The notes beneath the pieces were generated by a model, which was not told where the DNA came from, made no database searches, and saw only the letters and a list, made by a program, of their open reading frames with translations. A stretch of DNA of 64,000 bases from Euonymus europaeus. Lineage: Eukaryota > Streptophyta > Magnoliopsida > Celastrales > Celastraceae. This document shows positions 44,801 to 52,789 of this stretch, in pieces. The translations under genes and the position numbers were made by a program. Numbering within the stretch: the stretch's first letter is position 1; every line of letters begins with the position of its first letter. The DNA lies in assembly GCA_963580455.1 (NCBI GenBank), contig OY756960.1:30579238-30643237 (forward strand). Reading direction: 5' to 3'.

Positions 44801-47723
44801 CCATAATCCTTCAAATTACAATCCGACCGTTCAAAATCAAGAACCTACTGTCCTCTAGCCATTGTCCAAAAATCAGTCAAATCGAACAACGGATGACCTT
44901 CCAACCGTCACCATTCCCAAAACTGCATTTTCAGAATAATTCATACACAAACCAGTTTTAAAAAAACTTTGAAACTAATCTTTTGGAGCTTCAAATCACA
45001 ATCGACCGTTCAGAATCAAGAACCTACTGTCCTATAATCACTGTCCAAAAATAAGCCAAATCGAACCACGGGTGACCCTCCAATAACCACTATTTACGAA
45101 ACTGTATTTTGAGGATTTCTCCTTATTTTTCAGCTTTTGGGCAGGATGTTTATTTGAGTTTGTAAAATATGTATTGGACTTTTGGGGTTTTAGATTAGTT
45201 GGGTACTTGGGCCCAAGGTCATGTAACATGTAAATAGTGAATGTAAATAATTAAAATTGCATACATATTTATTTTAGGGTGTTAGAAGCACGTAGACACT
45301 TAAAGTTCGTAAATGAGTGTTTAAATTATATGCATAGGATTGGGTAATCTATTGGGGTTTAATCTAACGACGAAACCAATTAGGTTAGCATTGGATGCTT
45401 CCCCGAAAAGATTCTTGAGGAGATAAATTTTTATAAAATTATAACCATTGGATGAAATGAGTTTTATAAAATTTATTATAAGGTCTTCAATATTCTCAAG
45501 GCAATTAATTATTAAATTTTAATCATACTACTTTAATAGTATGGTTGGCGTAGTCGATTGTCAACATAAAAAGGGAACCGAGTTCCCATCCACATGTGAT
45601 TGCTTGTGGTTTATTACATTGTTAATATGTTATTTGTTTGAAACATGTACATTTCGTGGTTATATGTGAATTGCAATACGTTTGTGTTTCTCAATTATAT
45701 GTGTAAATTGTATAATTTAAAGTGTTAATATGTTTGAATTAGGAGTTGCGATGATTTCAATATCTTATAGTCCACAAAATCTCGGTCCCCAACATTTTTA
45801 ATTTTATTATTTATTTATTGATTTTTATTTTATAAAAATTCATATCTTATTTGTATGTAAAAATTATATCGAAAATTTTAATCAACAATGGAATTAATCC
45901 GGGGAATGCATTGGATGCACCCTCAGAAAAATTCTTGAGGTGAGAGTGTTTCATGGAAACTCGATCATTGGATGGAAGGATCCCACCTCAATATTAGACT
46001 CTCAATATTAGACTTTTATATCCTGTAAATAATTATCATGCCTCATATATATTTTTGTTAAAATGTCATGTTTGATTTTCTTAATCATTTAATGAGATAA
46101 TAAAAATTGAATTGACAACCGTTTTTTAAAACAGACGTTGTGGTTGTCTTACACTTTCCTCATACGTAACAAACTCAGTTACCTATTTTCTGGATTTTCG
46201 TAGACCAAATTATTTTTATTGATGACCAATTGCACCAATTACAATTAGTGGCGACTTTTTTAAATTTTCTTTCGCAAAACCGCTTGCGACAAGATTTATA
46301 TCTTTAAAGTGGGTGTTAAAGGGTTTTAAAGTATTGGTCTTTCACAACGTTCCATTTGAGAATATGAATTTTATTTCAAACAAAACAAACAAATGACAAA
46401 ATTAATTTATTTAGATACTTTAGTTAAAACCAATTAGGAAGATGACTTGAAAGTATTTAGCTTAACCTAAAAGTTTTTTTAATTAAGGAATCCTTTAAAT
46501 AAATTTGGTTTCGTATTTGATTCAAAATTAATGGAATTTTTTTCACCCATTTGATAAATAAATTATTTTTCGGGTATTTGAAAAATTCATTTAAATAAAT
46601 TGAAACAAACAAAATATTTTTCAAGAAAAAACATACAGGTCAATAAAATAAACCATTTAGAAAGTTGTGGGAGTGTCTAACACTTTTTCCATTATCAATA
46701 TACCCTCTTACCTATTTTTTCTAGTTCGTAGACCTTATATTATTCTTAAGTGTTTGATTGCACTATAATCACTTATATTATTCTTAAGTGTTTGATTGCA
46801 CTATAATCAATTGATGGCGACTTGAACATACTGGTTGCGAGGATGATACTTTATATGCTAGATATATGTAGCTGCTTAAATAAGTGGGAAATACCAAACT
46901 CGGCGCACTCGCACACACATACATACATACATGTATATATATATATATATTCTATTTATAAAATCCATGCTTCATAAAAAATAAAAAAAATAAAAAAATA
47001 TACGTGTTTGTGTGGTCACGTTGGGTGTTTTATAGCTCAAAGAAAATAAGTCTGATTCATTAAGCCGACAGAGACAGAGACAGGGAAAGAGAATGAGAGA
47101 ATTGACTTACCTGAAGGAAGGAGGATTGGAAGGCCACTCAGGAAGGTACTTGTTGAGGGGATAACAGTGGAGTCTGAGATAGTCTCTCCAGTTGTGAACT
47201 TTCTCCTTGTTCACGTTAAAACTTGTAGACAGTCTCATTGTCTTTGACGGGTCATCCGAGTATAGCTTCAGCTTCTCCTCCACCGGCAGCCCGAAGAAAT
47301 CAAACGCTACTTGTAGCATCTGATCTGTTACTTCCCTATTCACCCCATGATTTATCACCTGCAATATTAATTATGTTTAAACATTAATCCCACATATATC
47401 TTTCTATATGTAATACAAATTATATAATCGGCTTGATTAAAAAGGAATTAAAAGATCAAAAACAGTATGATTGAACGAATTTTACTACTTTTTTTTTAAT
47501 GACAAAAAGAATTTTACTGCTTAACCTGGAAAAAGCCGTAGTCCTCGCAGGCATGGCCAATTTGTCGAACAATCTGGGTCCTGTCCTCGCAACCCAAGTC
47601 GATGATTGGGACATTTTCGCAGGTCGAAACTTCGGACAGCCTCGGTCTCTCTGACTCCGGCCTCACATAACTTACCGGCAAGTTAGAGTACCGGATTCCG
47701 GTGGAAATAACTTTCGTCTCCAT
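31944..47723 (-). CDS. DMR6: DMR6-type 2-oxoglutarate/Fe(II) dioxygenase (salicylate 5-hydroxylase family), 4 exons
   Basis: On the minus strand the exons are 47723-47526, 47358-47111, 32656-32332 and 32192-31944 (198, 248, 325 and 249 nt, together 340 codons with the stop). All introns have GT...AG ends and the phases join exactly. The protein starts METKVIST and continues with [24 protein letters not shown] (DIOX_N), KLKLYSDDP and [12 protein letters not shown]. The catalytic domain has [20 protein letters not shown], the iron ligands H-T-D ([17 protein letters not shown]) and H (SVWHRAVVN), and the 2-oxoglutarate-binding RMS. It ends [18 protein letters not shown]. Sequence and exon number match Arabidopsis DMR6, which hydroxylates salicylic acid and restrains immunity. 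A close DLO paralogue is the alternative. No disabling change is seen. Confidence 0.9.
32769..32800. repeat. (TA)n microsatellite
   Basis: An uninterrupted AT/TA run directly abuts the left end of the inverted-repeat element. Confidence 0.9.
32801..33740. mobile_element. DNA element with about 29-bp terminal inverted repeats (940 bp)
   Basis: The left end ACGGTCCCGCACAC...TATCCCGGA (32801-32829) is the inverse complement of 33712-33740 with one mismatch. A second, subterminal inverted motif CCGTTGGATTAATCCAA occurs near both ends (about 32862 and 33662). The flanks are TA-rich on both sides, which hides any target duplication. The interior has no transposase, so it is a non-autonomous element. 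A 33000-33560 stretch with open frames and richer GC could be captured host sequence that I do not recognise. Confidence 0.75.
33741..34430. other. Intron sequence, possible U3 of the gypsy remnant
   Basis: Purine-rich AT sequence with no coding signal. A TATAAAAAGG box at about 34431 suggests that the LTR promoter region ends here. Confidence 0.35.
34755..35513 (+). repeat. Left LTR-like copy of the gypsy remnant
   Basis: It pairs with 43683-44235. Shared landmarks are TATCATATTGTA, TATCGATCA(T/C)GTACA, GGCTTTTATTAT.GATTCATT, GTATGTGGTCCCA.GGCCATCTTAACCATG and AATGTTTAGAATTTACT. It carries an extra L1-tail-like insertion of about 60 bp (34890-34950) that the right copy lacks. Confidence 0.75.
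34909..34950 (+). mobile_element. Tiny L1 3'-end fragment
   Basis: GTTACCGTCC(T)TTTTTATC followed by eight A matches the 3' end of the truncated L1 at 43380-43406 (GGTACCGTCCTCTTTTATC plus A run). It is absent at the equivalent position of the right LTR copy. Confidence 0.55.
35540..36022 (+). pseudogene. gypsy gag/nucleocapsid fragment
   Basis: The readable frame includes [13 protein letters not shown], then a zinc-knuckle-like [15 protein letters not shown] and, after a stop, [28 protein letters not shown] and [16 protein letters not shown]. This is the gag-to-protease linker of non-chromovirus plant gypsy elements. It is interrupted by a stop after KKIFQI and by the L1 insertion at its right end. 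Confidence 0.6.
36029..38280 (+). pseudogene. L1 ORF1 (RNA-binding protein), broken
   Basis: A Pro-rich N-terminal stretch from about 36029 leads in frame into an RRM-like domain ([20 protein letters not shown] ... RRFGFVSF) at about 36420-36660. It continues to a TAG at 37061-37063 and goes on in the same frame at 37085 with [17 protein letters not shown], a segment resembling the DUF4283-type domain of plant LINE and retroelement proteins. A frameshift at about 37550 moves the frame to [16 protein letters not shown] and a threefold short repeat ([12 protein letters not shown] / [12 protein letters not shown] / SGFVMK). ORF1 would coat L1 RNA. No clear start codon precedes the Pro-rich part, so the 5' end may be truncated. 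Confidence 0.7.
38330..42518 (+). pseudogene. L1 ORF2: endonuclease, reverse transcriptase, RNase H
   Basis: The APE endonuclease spans 38330-39000 ([47 protein letters not shown]). A frameshift near 39400 leads to [42 protein letters not shown], stop at 39964-39966, [30 protein letters not shown], the catalytic QYADDTLVF, and a second stop at 40636. Another frameshift in an A run near 40790 precedes 40860-42518, which holds the zf-RVT-like region ([13 protein letters not shown] ... HLFCHC) and RNase H ([43 protein letters not shown]). There are four disabling changes in about 4.2 kb, so it decayed recently. The first ATG of the open frame is at 38312; I prefer 38330. Confidence 0.85.
42519..42740 (+). 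other. L1 3' UTR and poly-A tail
   Basis: It contains a short hairpin-forming GGTATTCCTCCGCCATTGG-type motif (about 42668-42688) shared with the truncated L1 tail at 43337-43360, followed by TTTATC and an A run. Confidence 0.7.
42741..43182 (+). pseudogene. gypsy pre-protease fragment
   Basis: The readable pieces [29 protein letters not shown], then [33 protein letters not shown] and [13 protein letters not shown] are the conserved linker ahead of the protease in non-chromovirus plant gypsy elements. Stops and frameshifts are present. The last residues are duplicated by the L1 target duplication. Confidence 0.7.
43171..43418 (+). mobile_element. 5'-truncated L1 with 12-bp target duplication
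   Basis: The 224-bp insert (43183-43406) ends in an A run and is flanked by ATCTTGGCCACT at 43171-43182 and 43407-43418 (the first A overlaps the tail). Its interior is an L1 3' UTR with the GGTATTCCTTCGCC.TAAGCGAGG hairpin motif. The insertion splits the gypsy [15 protein letters not shown] coding stretch. Confidence 0.85.
43419..43682 (+). pseudogene. gypsy aspartic protease fragment
   Basis: [11 protein letters not shown], then the active-site region [20 protein letters not shown] and [11 protein letters not shown], ending at IVMDI. The sequence jumps from here straight into LTR-like DNA, so pol is deleted. Confidence 0.7.
43683..44235 (+). repeat. Right LTR-like copy of the gypsy remnant (5'-truncated)
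   Basis: Homologous to 34755-35513. It starts mid-LTR at the deletion junction and diverges after AATGTTTAGAATTTACT. Confidence 0.7.
44236..46730. other. Intron sequence with LTR-like repeats, no gene
   Basis: Pyrimidine-rich 44390-44780, then a long direct repeat (next entry), then AT-rich LTR-like DNA. Two short stretches reading TGGCGACT (about 46250 and 46815) follow similar TTCGTAGACC...ATTGCAC lead-ins and look like LTR-end/primer-site junctions of decayed gypsy elements. I cannot assign ends. Confidence 0.4.
44808..45122. repeat. Direct repeat, about 135 bp copies at about 180-bp spacing
   Basis: CTTCAAAT.ACAATC ... CCGTTCA.AATCAAGAACCTAC ... CCAAATCGAAC ... AAACTG.ATTTT occurs at about 44808-44942 and 44990-45122. 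The copies are diverged. Confidence 0.75.
46734..46809. repeat. Tandem duplication, 38 bp x 2
   Basis: CTTATATTATTCTTAAGTGT ... GCACTATAATCA is repeated head to tail without a visible difference. Confidence 0.85.
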
Positions 47724-47919
47724 ACTTATTTTAACTAATAAATACCAACTCCAGAAAAGGACAGCTAAAATTAATTTCACAAAGGATATGAGATGGGATG
47801 GGAATGGGATGAGATGGATCGATGGATGAATATTGTGTAGCTTCCAGGAAGGTGAGGCACTAATCGAGTTAGTGTTCAGTAGTTGATTTGTCAACATATT
47901 CACCATTCACCCATATATA

Positions 47920-48025
47920 TACATTATTTATGACTACCGCACACACATACACGCATATATATAAATATAAATATATTATATTCGCGATAGTGGGACGTCA
48001 TTTAGTGACGTAGTGCTGGTTGACT
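47920..48025 (-). promoter_or_regulatory. Putative DMR6-type promoter: TATA, paired TGACG, W-box core
   Basis: In minus sense a TATATATATGGG box lies about 200 bp upstream of the ATG at 47723. Upstream of it, 47994-48012 holds two TGACG cores in opposing orientation five bases apart (GACGTCA ... TGACGTA), similar to as-1/TGA-factor sites. A TTGAC W-box core lies at 48020-48024. as-1 and W-box sites are classic salicylate and pathogen response elements, which would suit a salicylate hydroxylase. Motif matches alone do not prove function. Confidence 0.4.
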
Positions 48026-48402
48026 TGGTAACTAAGTCTTTCATGATCTGATTTTTCTCAGGGTAGCACTGAAGCAACCCAAACCTACAAGAAACCCAAG
48101 TGTAATGTTGTCAAATCAATAGGTTATAATTCACAGCCTGAGAAACTAAATTTAATCACAATTGTTTGGTCATGATCATAGTTCCTATTATAATTGCTCA
48201 ATTAATATGTCTGTCTGCGTTCCTCTCTCTAAAAAGAAAATAAACTACCGTTTCTCTTTTTAAGATTTCGATCCGACTCTCCAATCTCATTGTCTGAAAT
48301 CAGCGACTCAAAAAACATTAGCTCACATGCATATACAAAGAGTAAGTCCAGTGCTACATGATTATCAAGCACTCTAAATTTTGTAATTGGTCTCACTTCT
48401 AT

Positions 48403-48955
48403 TACACATAAATAGATCCTATTTACTTATCCACATCAACAAAACACATCTTTCAATACAATCATATCAACAAAACACATATTTCAATACAATTTTTTTC
48501 ACTTTCCATTCATCAACACTTCAAATATCAAGTTTCAACATCTCTCTCATACTTTTATACAATTTTTCACTTTTTTTTCTACAATTCTACACATCTTTCA
48601 ATACAATTTTTCAAATCACTCTCTCTACATACTCCAAAATTTCCAGCACTCCAAATACTTTCACCATTGCACTTGCTTACACATAAGTGAGTCACACCTA
48701 CTTGTTCACGTCAGCAAAACATATCTCTTAATACAATCATATCAACAAAATACATCTTTCAATACAATTTTTTTCACTTTCCATTCACCAACACTTCAAA
48801 TATCAAGTTTCAACATCTCTCTCATATTTTTACACCATCTTTAATTTTTTTTTAATCATTCTATACATCTTTTAATACAATTTTTCAAATCACTCTCTCT
48901 ACATACTCGAAAATTTTCAGCACTTCAAATACTTTCACCATTGCACTTGCTCCAC
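48403..48955. repeat. Tandem repeat, about 277 bp x 2
   Basis: Unit 1 (48403-48679) and unit 2 (48680-48955) share ACACATAA, CATCTTTCAATACAAT, CACTTTCCATTCA.CAACACTT, CATCTCTCTCATA, CACTCTCTCTACATACTC and ACTTTCACCATTGCACTTGC. It lies upstream of the DMR6-type gene. No ORF of note. Confidence 0.85.
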
Positions 48956-49415
48956 AAATACGTGTCGCTGACCACTCCTGTCCTCCAAAAACACAAAGTC
49001 TATTTCATTGTGCTCTGAGCTATGAGAAAATAGCTGCAACAATGGTGCCAAAAGTTAAAAAAAAAAGTTCACTAAAATTTGCCTTGAGGAGATGAAAACT
49101 CGAAATGTCTATGGTAGAATGCACTTACATAAAAAGCGGTAACTATTCAAGCCTAATAGCCTAGACCAGCTTCAGTTACATACATAATCCATTGTAAATA
49201 AATCATCTCTCTTAAGAGACCATAGACAGGGGAAGAGTGGCTTTTATGTATGTTGGAATAGTCTATTTTAAGACCACATGTGAAATAACATCGGGTCTCG
49301 AAACAAAGAAACAAGAGTCACATGAGTACGTATCACATAGGTTGATACTCTCATTAAATTTATCGTAAAATATACGAAAAGGAAACCCTCAAAGGCATAG
49401 AGCAGTGGGGTTAGG
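48956..49415. other. Unassigned stretch
   Basis: No gene or repeat was recognised. Confidence 0.35.
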
Positions 49416-49608
49416 CTGGCTGATGCAAATGGGCCCCACAGCTCAATGGTTGATGGCCTGTCAGCCGTCAAAGGGTGTAAGGGTTCGATTCCTTGCACCA
49501 ACAACCTATGTGCAGAGGAAATGCGCGCATGATGGATTGGGGTGTGCAGTTGGCTAGGGTGAGATGCCTGACAGCCCATGAGATGTGGGGCCCATTTGCA
49601 TCACTGGC
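49416..49608. mobile_element. Fold-back element of 183 bp with perfect 20-bp TIR and tRNA-like B box
   Basis: TGATGCAAATGGGCCCCACA at 49421-49440 is the exact inverse complement of 49584-49603, and CTGGC flanks both sides (49416-49420 and 49604-49608). Inside, AGCTCAATGGTTGATGG and GGTTCGATTCC (about 49485) resemble the A and B boxes of a tRNA promoter. The arms continue as weaker inverted similarity (CTCA.TGG...CTGTCAG). It is either a MITE that carries, or converged on, a pol III promoter, or two opposed SINE heads. There is no intact tRNA cloverleaf. Confidence 0.65.
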
Positions 49609-50250
49609 TCTGTTTAATTTTTACTCGATAATCAACTTGATTTTTAAGGGAGATAATCAACTGTCAACTGATCCACAAAAATCGGATCGATTATTTTATT
49701 CGATCCATAATAGTCATATCAAATATCAATTTCCAAAATACTGGTCCATTTGGATAAGAGTATGTTGATAGAGTATAAGCTCTCGTAAAACGTAAAAGCT
49801 GAGAGTGTCTGAGAGTATGGGTACAGAGTAAAAGCTGAGAGTCTATTTCAACAAAATGTCGGGATGGTCGATAATACCGATCCACCAACTCTTAAATATT
49901 TGGGTCAAATAGGTATGAATCTACTAATATTGGAGGGAGAAGAAAAAAAAAAGCTGAAAATTTGTCATCCTCAACGGTAAGAGATTGTATGAGAAACAAA
50001 ACTAAATTTAAGTAATTTAATTTTAAATATGTTGTTTTATTTTGGACGTAAATTGAAAGTGTCTAATATATGGGCCACGAGGTGACCAGTGTCTATTAAT
50101 TGGAAGAGATAGTCCAAAATAAATATCATAGCTCGCTCTATATATTGGGGTGGGGGGGGTGCCCTACCTCATACGCACAGTCAAGGGACGGCTGGGCAGG
50201 CAATGGACGGTGATTCTTGTGGAGGAGATGGAGAAAATAATTATACTATA
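49609..50250. other. Unassigned stretch before the large Helitron
   Basis: No gene was recognised. A short near-duplicate pair (GCTGAGAGTGTCTGAGAGTA and AAAGCTGAGAGTC) lies at about 49798-49842. Confidence 0.35.
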
Positions 50251-50379
50251 TCTATACTATATATATAAAGTCCAAACAAATAGGGCATTCAGCTGGCGAG
50301 TCCCCCTATTGGTCCTACTCGCGCGATTTGTTCGGCAACCACGGCGTTCCCCTAATGTCCCCACCAGTCAACTACGTTC

Positions 50380-50458
50380 ATGCACCTGCGCCTCTGCTGC
50401 AACTTCAACTGCAACTACATACATGCACCTGCGCCTCTGCTCCAACTTCAACTGCAAA
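50380..50458. repeat. Tandem repeat, about 43 bp x 2
   Basis: TGCACCTGCGCCTCTGCT(G/C)CAACTTCAACTGCAA occurs at 50381 and 50424 in the Helitron leader. Confidence 0.8.
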
Positions 50459-50459
50459 A

Positions 50460-52750
50460 CTCTGTCAACCGGCTCTCTCAAAAATTTCAAAGGACCTCCT
50501 GTACGCTACTTCAATACATCATCTTTGTGGGATTCGACGTTTTCCCAAGGCCACGAAATCAGGTATGGATCTCCTATGTTGGCCGTAGTTTTGCCCTACA
50601 GTGGGTGAAGGTCGGTGTTGATCTTCACAGTCCACGGTGATCCCAACAAATGGTTTAGTTGATAGGTCCCGTATGGGAAATTAGGGTCCCATCCGGTGTT
50701 TGGTAGGCGAATCGGCCCCTCCAATATGTTCCTCCACTGATACAATCTATGCTTGTCATTTCTGGGGTGTTGGATCCTCTCTTCTAAGTGTACGTTTGAA
50801 TATTGAAATCTATGTCACTGCCGCTTTCCTCCTTGTGAGTTACAGTGGTTTTTCGTAGAACGTGAAGAGGGAGTGTTCCCTGTAGGTTTCGTGATTCATA
50901 TTTGATGCCCCAAAGAGTTACAGATCTTGAAATTGGTATCCAGGATTTAGGCCTTCATTCTTTCTATTGCAGCATGTTTTCTTTATCTGGCTTATCCAAC
51001 GAAATTGTATGACAGAGTTAAAAAAATTGTGATTATTGGAACTAATACTTGAGGAAAACACAGTGCATTGTTAACTCTGTGAAATAGCTTTAGTATTTGA
51101 TTATTGAACACAATGCATTGATTTCGACCAAGTTGGGATAGGTACTCAGTACGTATGTTTTTCGTTATGTGGTTTGAGTTGGGGGTGCTCCTTGCTCCTG
51201 AATCGAGTCATGTTGCTCTGTCTATTTGTGGTTTGTTTATTATTTCTTCTATGATCTTCCTGACAGGAGATTGAACTAAAGTTGTATTCACTACGCCTAA
51301 TCTCACTATATTGAAGTTTCATTCCTCATCATTCTCCTCCAACAGGTCAGTTATTAATTCCTTAAGTTTTGATTTATAGCCCCTGTATTCAAAGCTTCAC
51401 AATTATGAACAATATGATTGGCAAAATATCATGGCATTTACCATTTGTAGTTTTCTCTTCGTGTTGACCACCTGAGAAATGCTTTGCTAATGTATTGTTC
51501 ACTGGGTTTCCTTTGGCGTCATATGCAGTTTGCTACGGCCTGGGATCCTTTGTTTGTTACAGCCTAAACCAAGGACCGGCGACGCTCTCATCTCCAACTG
51601 GGTGTCTATTAGAGAACTGTGCTGTCATCCAGGTTTGAGCCATTATTGTTGTCTTCTGAACCAAAGTCACATTGAGTGCTCTATATTCCCTTCAGTTTAC
51701 TGCTATGCTTTCTGAGATAAATAATTGAGATCATTGCTTAGGTATCTTCCCATGTTTCTCCAAAACCCCACTTCCCTTCATATATATATAAGAATATTCT
51801 TATCATGTCACATGTATTGCATATGAATTAAAAAAATCTTTCCATCACAGAATTACAATAAGAAAGCAAAAACAAAGCATGAATGAGCTCTGCATGTACG
51901 TTTTCCTTAACATTCGAAAGCGAGAAGTCTAATCTGGATGGAATATGAGCAGTAAGACAAGTACATGATATGGTAGGTCATAGCTTTGAGAAGCAGGAGG
52001 ATCATTGCTGAGTTGAGGGGAGCGAAAGGGAGGAGAAATTATAAAAGTCTAAAACATCTGATTCCAAAGGTCTCTAGAAACACTAATCAGCGTTGTAGAT
52101 TGACTGTAGTAGAAGAGCAAAAGTCTAAAAATGAAGCCTTTAATTAATTATATTAATTAATATTAAATGAAATGGATATTTTACTTTCAGAATGGGTTTC
52201 TGTTGTTTTCCTTCTGGTGTTGCCTACGTGGAGTATGAAGTATGAAAAAAAAAAAAAAACCCTGAAGCAATAAACCCTTTTCACCACTGGCTTAATAAAA
52301 AAAATTAGGATTTAAGAAACCATAAAATGAATACATGCAAAAACCATAAAAACGCCGAAACTATAAAATGAATATGACTTATAAAACCCCACTTCCCTTC
52401 ATATATCTATATAAGGAAAAAACCCATTTGATGTTAAATATAATTGAACTGGAATAATTTATTTCTGAATTTGTAATATTGAATATTGTTATTGTGCCAC
52501 ATGTATTGCTGGTTAGTCAAATAATTGTTAATGCATGCTATGGTGTGTATTTTGAGGTTGCTCCTGCGTCCTTGGAAATGTTGGGTGGTGGTCTACTTTC
52601 ATTTCATTGATTTATCTCCCAACTGATATGTGACTGTCATAATAACAGCTGTAACTTAAAACATTTTAGTTTAGTACTGTTGAATGAGTAGTCCATACCT
52701 TTGAAGTCTCATTGTTATGCCTAATCTTCTGATATTATAGTATAGATTAT
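50460..52750. other. Helitron leader region without recognised gene
   Basis: About 2.3 kb of non-coding DNA ahead of RepHel. The phrase CCCCACTTCCCTTCATATAT occurs at about 51767 and 52387, so part of it was duplicated. An AG acceptor at 52778-52779 just before the RepHel start suggests that a 5'-UTR intron begins somewhere here. Confidence 0.4.
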
Positions 52751-52789
52751 TGAATGACTTTGTGTTTCTCCCGGTATAGAAATTATTTT

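Larger units (their letters stand above)
32657..47110 (-). other. Giant intron 2 of the DMR6-type gene, about 14.45 kb
   Basis: The donor is CAG-GTAAGT at 47110 (minus sense) and the acceptor is ATATAG at 32657. The split codon (AG + G, Arg) joins PSF to GIVRDY in frame. The intron is filled by an inverted-repeat DNA element, a gypsy remnant, a near full-length L1 and smaller repeats. Most of them are in the opposite orientation to the gene. Confidence 0.88.

Noticed and set aside
49432..49500. A functional tRNA gene
   Set aside because: Box-like motifs are present, but no acceptor, D and anticodon stems can be paired into a cloverleaf.
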